DNA from: an uncultured Roseburia sp.
GTDB taxonomy: Bacteria > Bacillota > Clostridia > Lachnospirales > Lachnospiraceae
Direction: 5' to 3'
Length of the DNA: 5,581 nucleotides
NCBI GenBank assembly: GCA_947652855.1
Contig: CANTEO010000093.1
Coordinates: forward strand, 1-5,581
The translations under genes were made by a program, and so were the position numbers. The stretch's first letter is position 1; each line of letters begins with the position of its first letter. The notes beneath the pieces are model-generated. The model saw nothing but the letters and a program-made list of their open reading frames with translations. It was not told the origin of the DNA and did not search any database. This document shows positions 1-5,502 of the stretch, one piece after another.

Positions 1-86
1 TTCTCAAAATCGTTCAAGGCTGTTCCACTGTTCAGTTCTCAAGGTTCTCGCTTTTTCTCTCGCCTGCCGCGTTCCCCGCGACAGCT
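1..86 (-). other. transcribed leader with boxA-like element, possibly of an rRNA operon
   Basis: This is the start of the transcript made from the promoter at 120-92; no open reading frame with a ribosome site is seen in it. It opens with a short GC-rich hairpin (CGCG, loop GGGAA, CGCG). It then contains GAACCTTGAGAACTGAACAG (47-28), which resembles the CTTTGAAAACTGAA boxA-type antitermination and processing sequences in the leaders and spacers of Firmicutes rRNA operons. Related words are repeated just after it (GAACAG and CCTTGA again, 27-12). With the very strong promoter, this suggests a 16S rRNA operon or other stable RNA beyond the left edge. No part of a mature rRNA is visible, so the call rests on the leader pattern only. 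Confidence 0.45.
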
Positions 87-91
87 ATATC

Positions 92-120
92 ATAATAGCA
101 CGGCGCTTTAGGTTTGTCAA
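92..120 (-). promoter_or_regulatory. strong vegetative (sigma-A type) promoter reading out of the window
   Basis: On the minus strand TTGACA (120-115) is followed after exactly 17 bases by TATTAT (97-92). A TG one base upstream of the -10 (100-99) makes it an extended -10. The region just upstream (158-121) is made of A and T tracts and could act as an UP element. Transcription would begin near 86-85 and run left beyond position 1. The -35 is perfect and the -10 has one mismatch to TATAAT, so this should be a high-strength housekeeping promoter. It is unrelated to the sporulation operon that ends just before it. Confidence 0.85.
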
Positions 121-151
121 CAACTTTTCAAAACTTTTTTACTTTTTTTTA

Positions 152-193
152 CAAAAAAGGCTAAATGGAAGATATTTCCTCCATTCAGCCTTT
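152..193 (-). terminator. intrinsic terminator of the spoIIIA operon
   Basis: Four to five bases after the spoIIIAH stop, the minus strand folds into a 15-pair stem (191-177 with 172-158, two G-U pairs) closed by an AATA loop. The left arm is AGGCTGAATGGAGGA and the right arm TCTTCCATTTAGCCT. Two further A-U pairs can extend the base. A run of six T residues follows directly (158-153). This is a textbook Rho-independent terminator for transcripts leaving spoIIIAH. In the opposite direction the stem is followed only by a weak T-rich stretch (TTTCTTTCATTT), so it could also work poorly for plus-strand transcripts. Confidence 0.92.
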
Positions 194-196
194 CTT

Positions 197-964
197 TCAT
201 TTGCTTTCTGCCGCTTCGGATTCTGTCTCTGACGCCTGCGTTCCGCTGTCTGCCTGCGCAGAAGTGTCGATCGGGGTGATGATGATATTTTCTGCGCTGA
301 TGTTCGTCTTGCGCTTTACGATATCCTCTATCTGCGCCCGCTTCGCGTCCGTGACGTCCCCCATGTTCAAAACCACGTCAACCGCATTTTCCGTAATGCT
401 GACGACCACGTCGGTAAAGCCTTTGGCTTCCAGGAGCATTTCTGCGGCCGCCTCCCGCTCCGCAACGTCTGTGAGCGCAATCATCTGATCGACCGCCGCC
501 TGCTTTTGATCGTCTGTTAATGTTGTATTGTCCACGATGCCAAGCAGCGTCTCTTTGTTTTTTGCGCGCACCTGCTCTCTGGTCAGCTTCATCTCCGCCG
601 CAAAATCCACGTTATTTACTGTTGAGCTCGTCAAAACCGCTTCCCCGGGATTCTCGCCGTCCTTTGCGTTCGCCGCGTCCGTCCCGATGGTCTGCGTGCT
701 CTCTTCCAGCGCGACTTCCGTTCCATTTGCCTCTTTTTCCGCCTGGGAAACGTCTAGGCTCCCGTCATCTGTGTCTGTAAAAATATCGCCTTCTAAGATT
801 GGGCCGTCCGAAATCTCAAAGGAATCCTCGGAAATGCCCGCGCTTGCCTCTTCTGCCGCCGTGTCGTCTAAATTGCTGCGTGTATAGCTGACATATCCCG
901 CCACAGCGATCATCAACGCCAATGCAGTAATGATAATCTGATTTTTTTTCAATGGTTTTTTCAC
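197..964 (-). CDS. spoIIIAH: stage III sporulation protein AH, SpoIIQ-binding ring protein
   Basis: A 255-residue protein, longer than B. subtilis SpoIIIAH (about 218). A short basic N-terminus precedes one membrane helix (about 9-25). Residues 30-115 are a long acidic, low-complexity linker. The YscJ/FliF-like domain covers about 121-232, with a long helix (FAAEMKLTREQVRAKNKETL) and a second helix (DDQKQAAVDQMIALTDVAER) followed by AAEMLLEAKGFTDVVVSI, DVVLNM and NIIITPI. This domain lies in the intermembrane space and, by family knowledge, binds forespore SpoIIQ to join the two membranes. The last 23 residues form a Ser/Glu/Ala-rich tail. The start codon is GTG (964-962), sharing GTGA with the spoIIIAG stop. 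The AGGAGG site (977-972) lies in the Gln-Glu-Glu codons of spoIIIAG, seven bases away. This is the last gene before the terminator. Confidence 0.94.
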   Translation of the reverse strand: MKKPLKKNQIIITALALMIAVAGYVSYTRSNLDDTAAEEASAGISEDSFEISDGPILEGDIFTDTDDGSLDVSQAEKEANGTEVALEESTQTIGTDAANAKDGENPGEAVLTSSTVNNVDFAAEMKLTREQVRAKNKETLLGIVDNTTLTDDQKQAAVDQMIALTDVAEREAAAEMLLEAKGFTDVVVSITENAVDVVLNMGDVTDAKRAQIEDIVKRKTNISAENIIITPIDTSAQADSGTQASETESEAAESK

Positions 965-1554
965 TTTTCTTCCTCCTGAATATTCATCTTAACTACTTTA
1001 ATTCTATTCACGTCGATTTGGAATAATGCCATTACAGCGTCAGAAATATTTTGCTTTACCGCTGTTTCTCCCCCGCCCTGCGCCACAATCAGCACGCCCG
1101 CGATTTTGGGCGCCTTCTCTTTCCCCACGAACGGCGTTTTTGTGCCGCTCTCTTCCTGATACACCGCCGCATGGCTGGACTGGCTGCTCTTTTGGGAGCG
1201 GACGCCGCCCTGGCTGTCTGTCTCCTGCAAATCGGTCTCTTCTTTTGCCAGCTCCTTTTCCACGACGCTCTCCCCGTCATCCTCTAACGTAATCATCACC
1301 TCTACCAGCCCCGCCCCCGCAATTTTCGAAAGGGCGGCCTCAAGCCTTGCCTCAAGCTCCTTCGCGTAATCTCCTGAACGTGACGGCGCTTCATTGACTT
1401 GCTCCACCTCCTTTTGCACTGCCTCCTCCCTTTTCCTCGTTCCTGTCGGAAGCGCGACCACCATCAGCAAAATTCCCACCAGAAGCAAAATGGCCCATTG
1501 GCTTTTGTCCCACTTTTTCCATGCCCGGCTTTGCACGAACTCTTTCCACTTCAT
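961..1554 (-). CDS. spoIIIAG: stage III sporulation protein AG, channel ring protein
   Basis: A 197-residue protein (B. subtilis about 229). After a basic/aromatic cytoplasmic N-terminus there is one membrane helix, about 20-38. A charged linker leads to a ring-building domain related to the EscJ/PrgK rings of type III secretion. In B. subtilis this protein forms a large oligomeric ring with a wide pore. The first half of the fold is YAKELEARLEAALSKIAGAG then LVEVMITLE (63-91). The second half is PKIAGVLIVAQGG (149-161) and the helix-strand pair ending IKVVKMNI (185-192). Between them, about 92-148, is a polar Ser/Glu/Gln-rich insertion, where the B. subtilis protein has its extended beta structure. 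The ATG at 1554 has GGAGG (1564-1560) five bases upstream, starting on the last base of the spoIIIAF stop. The end overlaps spoIIIAH by 4 bases. Confidence 0.94.
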   Translation of the reverse strand: MKWKEFVQSRAWKKWDKSQWAILLLVGILLMVVALPTGTRKREEAVQKEVEQVNEAPSRSGDYAKELEARLEAALSKIAGAGLVEVMITLEDDGESVVEKELAKEETDLQETDSQGGVRSQKSSQSSHAAVYQEESGTKTPFVGKEKAPKIAGVLIVAQGGGETAVKQNISDAVMALFQIDVNRIKVVKMNIQEEEK

Positions 1555-1563
1555 GGCATCCTC

Positions 1564-2100
1564 CTAATCTAAGACAACGACCTTTTCCGGCGGAATCTGA
1601 TAATACGCCGCCACCTTTTCCCTTAACGCGATAAGCTGCGCATCCTCCGGCTCTTTTTCAAGCGTCCCGATCACGACGGCCTCCACCCCTTGCTTCGCCA
1701 CCTTCAGCTCCATCTCCTCAATTTCAAACGCCTCATTTAACGAGGCGGTCACATCTACGACCGCATATCCCGCGTTTTCCGCCAAAAGCTTCACGTCGGA
1801 CGCAATCGCTTTCTCATAGTAGGACTGATACGAGCCTTCCTTTAAAAATTCCATGTTTCCCTGATCCATCTTTAGGTTATTTAACCCTTGCCAAAAGCTG
1901 TCATACGATATTTTTTCAAATAAGTCCCCTGACTTTCCGGCGGCGCGCAGCAACGGATTTAAAATTGTGATGACCAGCACGATCTCCACAAATAGCTGGA
2001 CGTATTTCCGGTATTCTTTTTTTGCCGCAACTGACGTCACTGCCATCAGCAGAAGGCATACCATGCTGTAGTTTTTCACCCACTCTACAATTCCTGCCAT
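1564..2100 (-). CDS. spoIIIAF: stage III sporulation protein AF, membrane anchor with ring-building domain
   Basis: A 178-residue protein (B. subtilis about 206). Two hydrophobic helices near 10-26 and 33-51 are separated by a short basic loop (AAKKEYRK, 25-32). A linker follows, then a soluble C-terminal domain from about 92 to 178 with alternating strands and helices. Examples are AGYAVVDVTASLN (110-122), IEEMELKVAK (127-136), an AVVIGTLE strand (141-148), and IALREKVAAYYQIPPEKVVVLD at the end. This is the ring-building motif fold known from the SpoIIIAF and SpoIIIAG families. The domain is expected in the intermembrane space, possibly as a ring stacked with SpoIIIAG. The ATG at 2100 has GGAGG (2110-2106) five bases upstream. 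The gap after spoIIIAE is 28 bases, the widest inside the operon. Its TAG stop overlaps the spoIIIAG ribosome site. Confidence 0.93.
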   Translation of the reverse strand: MAGIVEWVKNYSMVCLLLMAVTSVAAKKEYRKYVQLFVEIVLVITILNPLLRAAGKSGDLFEKISYDSFWQGLNNLKMDQGNMEFLKEGSYQSYYEKAIASDVKLLAENAGYAVVDVTASLNEAFEIEEMELKVAKQGVEAVVIGTLEKEPEDAQLIALREKVAAYYQIPPEKVVVLD

Positions 2101-2128
2101 AGGCCCCTCCTATCTCCTGCTGTTTTTG

Positions 2129-3250
2129 TCATCCTGCCAGGCCCGTCGCGGCGCAGGTGAGCGCAATCGTAAGGACGAACATCATCACGCAGGCGCAAAG
2201 TATCTTGATGTACAGCATCCCTCCGTTCGCAATCCCGTTTAACCCACCGGAAAGCCGTTTGTCTGAAATCGGCTCCAAAACGGCGGACAAGAGCTTATAA
2301 ATTGCCGCGAGCATCCCCATTTTTAAAAGCGGGACGGCGCAAAGGCAGGCCAAAATCAACAGGGCCGCCGCGCCCACGCAATTTTTGATGACAAGCCCGG
2401 AGCTTAAGAAAATCTGCCCCATGCCGTTCGCCACGTTCCCAAGGCCGGGAACCATCTGGATCGTCCTCATGATGGTATTGCCTGTCAAACGGTCGATGGC
2501 CGGGGCGACCATCCCCTGAATGATGTTGATTCCAAGAATGAATGCCACCATGGCCTTTAATAGGAAACGCACTGCATCCGCAATCAGCTCTGTGAGCCTT
2601 CTAAACCGCTCTTCTTCCATTAGATGGTTTAAAAATTGCAGCACAATGTAAATCTGCACTAATGGCACAAGAAGACGCGCCGTCAGCCATTCCACCAGAT
2701 AAATCGCGGCAAAAAGCAAGGTATACGCCGTTGCGGAGGAGTTTATGTTCATGGTAAAGGATATCGCCATGCAATAGGTGGGGATCAGCGCTTTCATAAA
2801 TGACGTCATTTGCTCTGCCGCGCCTGTCACCGTTTCATTCATTTCGGAAAAAGACTGAAGCAGCACTGTCATCATGTATGCGTAGCATAAAAAGAAGCAG
2901 ATTTCCGAAATATAGGAATTGGAAAAGATCTTTGCATAGCTTTTTAAGATCGAAAACGCAATGCAAGCCACAAGAAGGCCAAGCACAAGTTTCTTATGTT
3001 CTGCAAATCCCGCCAGCAGCATGGATTTTAGGTAATCCCCCACCGTTTCATAAGGAACCTCACCTCCTTTTAACAGATTGCGGATCATTTCCTCAAAGGA
3101 AAGCGGCGCATTCTCCTCGTTTTCCAGAAAGCGGTCAATCTCTGAAAAGTCCAGCTCCTCCATGAGCGTCTCCGCATCGGACGCAAAGATGCGCTCTCCC
3201 ATACAACATACCATTATAAATAAGAAAAGCCCCATCCATGCCCGCTTCAT
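2129..3250 (-). CDS. spoIIIAE: stage III sporulation protein AE, polytopic membrane protein
   Basis: A 373-residue protein, slightly shorter than B. subtilis SpoIIIAE (about 399). It begins with a signal-like sequence: KR, a hydrophobic core at about 6-17, and a likely cleavage after IFA at 23. An acidic, probably extracytoplasmic segment follows (24-75), then several hydrophobic helices near 86-103, 115-133, 150-165, 174-208, 229-248, 290-310 and 347-368. Family-like conserved stretches are IIQGMVAPAIDRLTG (243-257), PGLGNVANGMGQIF (268-281) and PISDKRLSGGLNGIANG (327-343). It is the largest membrane protein of the channel platform; family work proposes it as an export-apparatus-like component, but its exact role is not settled. 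The start overlaps the spoIIIAD stop by 4 bases and has a GGGAG site five bases upstream. No frameshift or truncation is seen. Confidence 0.95.
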   Translation of the reverse strand: MKRAWMGLFLFIMVCCMGERIFASDAETLMEELDFSEIDRFLENEENAPLSFEEMIRNLLKGGEVPYETVGDYLKSMLLAGFAEHKKLVLGLLVACIAFSILKSYAKIFSNSYISEICFFLCYAYMMTVLLQSFSEMNETVTGAAEQMTSFMKALIPTYCMAISFTMNINSSATAYTLLFAAIYLVEWLTARLLVPLVQIYIVLQFLNHLMEEERFRRLTELIADAVRFLLKAMVAFILGINIIQGMVAPAIDRLTGNTIMRTIQMVPGLGNVANGMGQIFLSSGLVIKNCVGAAALLILACLCAVPLLKMGMLAAIYKLLSAVLEPISDKRLSGGLNGIANGGMLYIKILCACVMMFVLTIALTCAATGLAG

Positions 3251-3630
3251 ATAAGCTCCCCTATGGTTTCCATAAACGCTAAGAGCACCGGCATACCCAA
3301 TACCAGAATTGACAGCTTCGCGAATAAGTCAATCTGCCCGGCAATCGTCTGATGCCCACAGTCCTTACAGATGTTTGAGGCGAATTCGGCCACGTAGGTC
3401 ACCCCGATCATTTTCAAGATCATGGACAGGTAGGAGTTGTCCAAATGCACCATGTCCTGCATTTTTTTCACATATCCAATGAGCATCTCCAATTTACTGC
3501 TCACAAACATAAAGATGCAGATACAGACGGCAATGCTGATGTAGGCGCTGTATTCTGCACGGTAATTTTTCAGAAGCAAAGCCAGCAGCACGGCTGAAAT
3601 TCCAATTGCGCTGATTTTCAATATGTCCAT
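3247..3630 (-). CDS. spoIIIAD: stage III sporulation protein AD, integral membrane protein
   Basis: A 127-residue membrane protein of the SpoIIIAC/AD family (B. subtilis SpoIIIAD is about 133). Hydrophobic segments lie near 4-21, 28-45 and 104-121. The region between them is the recognisable signature: ILKMIGVTYVAEFASNICKD (71-90) then GHQTIAGQIDLFAKLSILVLGMP (92-114). It is thought to form part of the inner platform together with SpoIIIAC and SpoIIIAE. The ATG at 3630 is preceded by GGAGG (3640-3636), which begins on the last base of the spoIIIAC stop codon. The intergenic gap is 9 bases. Its TGA overlaps the spoIIIAE start in the sequence ATGA. Confidence 0.95.
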   Translation of the reverse strand: MDILKISAIGISAVLLALLLKNYRAEYSAYISIAVCICIFMFVSSKLEMLIGYVKKMQDMVHLDNSYLSMILKMIGVTYVAEFASNICKDCGHQTIAGQIDLFAKLSILVLGMPVLLAFMETIGELI

Positions 3631-3639
3631 TCCGCCCTC

Positions 3640-3834
3640 CTATAATGAGAACAACTGCTGCATCATTTCAAATAAATCATAGATGTATGGCACAATCCAG
3701 AACAGCACGATGATAAGCCCTGCCAGGCTTGTCAAAAATGCGTGCTCCTCTCTCCCGCTATGCTTTAACACCTGGCTTAGCACAGTCACCAGTATGCCTA
3801 CCGCGGCAATTTTGAAAATTAAATTTACGCTCAT
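3640..3834 (-). CDS. spoIIIAC: stage III sporulation protein AC, small two-helix membrane protein
   Basis: A 64-residue protein with two membrane helices, about 5-22 and 33-52, joined by a short charged loop with HSGREEH (25-31). This matches the SpoIIIAC family (68 residues in B. subtilis). Together with SpoIIIAD it is part of the membrane platform of the mother-cell channel. The frame is open from an ATG at 3891, but that would overlap spoIIIAB by 34 bases and add 19 polar residues with no family counterpart. I choose the ATG at 3834, which has an AAGGAG site five to six bases upstream and gives the normal length. The gap after spoIIIAB is 23 bases. The stop codon TAG runs directly into the ribosome site of spoIIIAD. 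Confidence 0.94.
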   Translation of the reverse strand: MSVNLIFKIAAVGILVTVLSQVLKHSGREEHAFLTSLAGLIIVLFWIVPYIYDLFEMMQQLFSL

Positions 3835-3857
3835 CCATTCTCCTTTTTGCCTGCCGG

Positions 3858-4370
3858 TCACAGCAGCAAAATCACCAAAAATAAGCCGCAAAGGACAGAT
3901 GCCGTGCCGTACAGTTTCTGCTTCTCTTTCTTTTCTTCCATTGTCCGCCGGATGCAGCCCTCCAGCTGCGCCTCATACAGTTTTACGGCCTTGGCGGGGT
4001 TCCCTTCTGACATCAGGCTGTTCGCCAATGCCAAAAACAGCTCCTGCTCCTCCTCGCTTAACAGCAGCTGCCGCTCCCTTTTGCTTAGGGACGCGGCCCA
4101 GAGCGCGCCGGCGTCGTTTTCCCGATTTTTCTCCATTTCATCCGCGACTTCGCATAAGGCCCCGCCAAACAGCTCTGACTTCCCCCGGGCCGTCTTCCTT
4201 AAAAGCTGCGCGTATGGCAGGCGCAAATATTCCCGCCCCGCCTCGAGCTGCGCAAAGATTTCCCTGCTTTCCACAAGCTGCGCCAGACGGCGCTTCAAAC
4301 GGTCGCTGTAATAGGCCCCCATCCCTGCCGACCCCGCCACGATAAAGACCATACCCAGGATTTTTAACAT
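3858..4370 (-). CDS. spoIIIAB: stage III sporulation protein AB, membrane platform component
   Basis: A 170-residue protein, almost the same length as B. subtilis SpoIIIAB (about 171). It has hydrophobic segments at both ends, about 2-20 and 152-170. Between them is a long charged, helix-rich region (REIFAQLEAGREYLRLPYAQLL near 36-57, LYEAQLEGCIRRTMEEKKEKQKLYG near 131-155). SpoIIIAB is compared in the literature with the GspF/PilC platform proteins that contact the secretion ATPase, so a role between SpoIIIAA and the membrane complex is likely. That part is family knowledge. The start ATG lies inside the end of spoIIIAA, with the stop and start sharing ATGTTAA. An AGGAG in the spoIIIAA codons for Gln-Glu-Ser serves as a rather distant ribosome site, about 11 bases away, with a closer GAGAGG. 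Translational coupling to spoIIIAA is therefore probable. Confidence 0.94.
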   Translation of the reverse strand: MLKILGMVFIVAGSAGMGAYYSDRLKRRLAQLVESREIFAQLEAGREYLRLPYAQLLRKTARGKSELFGGALCEVADEMEKNRENDAGALWAASLSKRERQLLLSEEEQELFLALANSLMSEGNPAKAVKLYEAQLEGCIRRTMEEKKEKQKLYGTASVLCGLFLVILLL

Positions 4371-5266
4371 AGCCTCTCGCTCTCCTGATTATAAATTTGA
4401 AACGTGCGCCTGCCGTCTTCCTCTTTTTTTAAGAAGACATATCTGCGGAACAGCTTTTGCCGATGCAGCCGGCTCATTTCTTCCATCCGCCCCACCTGCT
4501 CCATGCAGTCCCCATGCAGCGTCCCAAGCACACGGCACCCGCTTAAGGCGAGCCGCTCCACCGCAGCCGCGTCTTTTCTCCCTCCCAACTCGTCCACTGC
4601 GACAATTTCCGGCGACAGGCTCCTTAGGGCCATAAGCATCCCTTCCTGCTTGGGGCAGCCGTCTATAACGTCGGTGCGCCGCCCCACGTCGTTTTGCGGC
4701 GATCCCATATGGCAGGCCGCAATTTCCGAGCGCTCGTCAATGACGCAGACCTTTTTTCCTCTGTGGGAAGCGTCCCCTTCGGAGGCCATGCGCACGCAGT
4801 CCCGCAGATAGGTTGTCTTGCCAACGCCCGGCTTTGAGATGAGGAGCGTGTTTGCAAATTCCCCTTCCTCATACAGCCAGGGCATCAATTCTCTGGCGCA
4901 GCCTTTGCGCTCTTTTGCTATTCGGATGTTTATGAAACGGATATTCGTCATCCGGCTGACATGGCCCCCCTCGACGCGCACCTGGCCCGCGAATCCGATC
5001 CGGCTCCCTCCCTCAATGGTGAGATAGCCCTGACGGATCTCCTCCTCGTAGGCGTAAATGGAATAGCGGCTGATGAATGTGAGCATTTCCTCTAAGTCCT
5101 CTGCCGTGGCTTTTTCCTTCAGCCACTCGCTTTGGCCCGCGCCCCTTAGCTCAGGCGGTTGTCCCACACGGACGCGGATTTCCTCTATGCCGTCTTTGCC
5201 TAAAAACGCCTGTGAAAAAGTCCCCCTTAGGCGTGTCGGCAGAATGCGCAATATGTCCTGCTTCAT
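4364..5266 (-). CDS. spoIIIAA: stage III sporulation protein AA, secretion-type ATPase
   Basis: A 300-residue cytoplasmic ATPase of the SpoIIIAA family, related to type II/IV secretion motors such as GspE and PilT. It is thought to power or assemble the SpoIIIA-SpoIIQ channel from the mother-cell side. Residues 1-120 form the N-terminal region, with the family-typical IEEIRVRVGQPPEL near 27-40 and GGSRIGFAGQV near 86-96. The Walker A loop is SKPGVGKTT (144-152). CVIDERSEI (174-182) corresponds to the Asp box, IVAVDELGG (221-229) to Walker B, and GTLHGD (248-253) to the His box. No membrane segment is seen. The ATG at 5266 has an AGGAG site at 5281-5277, ten bases upstream. It is the first gene of the operon and its last codons overlap spoIIIAB by 7 bases. 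The first Walker A position is Ser instead of Gly. Full length and intact. Confidence 0.96.
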   Translation of the reverse strand: MKQDILRILPTRLRGTFSQAFLGKDGIEEIRVRVGQPPELRGAGQSEWLKEKATAEDLEEMLTFISRYSIYAYEEEIRQGYLTIEGGSRIGFAGQVRVEGGHVSRMTNIRFINIRIAKERKGCARELMPWLYEEGEFANTLLISKPGVGKTTYLRDCVRMASEGDASHRGKKVCVIDERSEIAACHMGSPQNDVGRRTDVIDGCPKQEGMLMALRSLSPEIVAVDELGGRKDAAAVERLALSGCRVLGTLHGDCMEQVGRMEEMSRLHRQKLFRRYVFLKKEEDGRRTFQIYNQESERLC

Positions 5267-5320
5267 GTTTGCTCAGCTCCTATCGTATGCGCTATCACTG
5301 CGGCTTCACTTGCTTACAGT

Positions 5321-5440
5321 CTAATATATGACTTGTCTTCCAAAATATTCCAAGGCATTTATCAGAACATTAAGAAAAATTCCATATGCGTCAATATTGC
5401 CTTCCGTCATGATGGCCGCTCTCCGAACGGCATCTTCCAT
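5321..5440 (-). CDS. possible small protein of 39 residues, unrecognised
   Basis: An ATG at 5440-5438 opens a 39-codon frame ending in TAG at 5323-5321. It reads MEDAVRRAAIMTEG, then an amphipathic stretch with DAYGIFLNVLINALEYFG and an RQVIY end. A shorter 29-residue version could start at the second ATG (5410-5408). The frame is also open upstream of the first ATG, back to a TAA just inside the Ig-like gene, but with no further ATG. Composition looks protein-like, with a hydrophobic helix and charged flanks. However, neither start has a convincing ribosome site: the longer one has nothing close, and the shorter has a GGAG about 10 bases away. The 3' end also coincides with the proposed sigma-E promoter of spoIIIAA. 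It may be a real small gene, a decayed gene or chance. I do not recognise the family and assign no function. Confidence 0.3.
   Translation of the reverse strand: MEDAVRRAAIMTEGNIDAYGIFLNVLINALEYFGRQVIY
5323..5350 (-). promoter_or_regulatory. putative sigma-E promoter of the spoIIIA operon
   Basis: On the minus strand GAATATT (5350-5344) is followed after 13 bases by CATATATT (5330-5323). The Bacillus subtilis sigma-E consensus is roughly KMATATT, 13-14 bases, CATACAHT. The -35 element fits fully and the -10 differs at one position (T for C). Transcription would start near 5317-5315, giving a leader of about 50 bases that includes the AGGAG ribosome site of spoIIIAA. spoIIIA is a known sigma-E mother-cell operon in B. 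subtilis, so position and function agree. This is a consensus match by eye, without experimental evidence. Confidence 0.6.
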
Positions 5441-5502
5441 GCCCGTGTCCCGCTGTCTGTGTGTTTTGCCAAGCCGCGGCAAGCCCCGCAGGGAACCGCA
5501 CG

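Noticed and set aside
165..887. Plus-strand open frames opposite spoIIIAH
   Set aside because: They are antisense shadows of a clearly coding gene and have no ribosome sites or recognisable domains.
3640..3891. Longer 83-residue start for spoIIIAC
   Set aside because: It would overlap spoIIIAB by 34 bases and add 19 polar residues. The ATG at 3834 has an AAGGAG site and gives the family length.
3683..4345. Long plus-strand open frame of 220 codons opposite spoIIIAB, AC and the end of AD
   Set aside because: It is antisense to three well-supported genes. It is rich in Pro, Arg, Ala and Ser with no domain pattern, and is explained by the codon bias of the true strand.
5277..5289. CATACGAT next to the spoIIIAA ribosome site as a sigma-E -10
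   Set aside because: It resembles CATACAAT, but there is no -35 at the right distance. Transcription would start within or after the ribosome site.
5370..5396. TTGACG with a possible -10 AATGTT as a vegetative promoter for spoIIIAA
   Set aside because: The -10 is poor at 16 or 17 bases of spacing. The sigma-E match downstream is much better and fits the known control of the operon.
5476..5499. GC-rich hairpin after the Ig-like gene (GCGG pairs with CCGC, with an inner CCC/GGG)
   Set aside because: The stem is interrupted and no U-tract follows on the minus strand, so I do not call it an intrinsic terminator.
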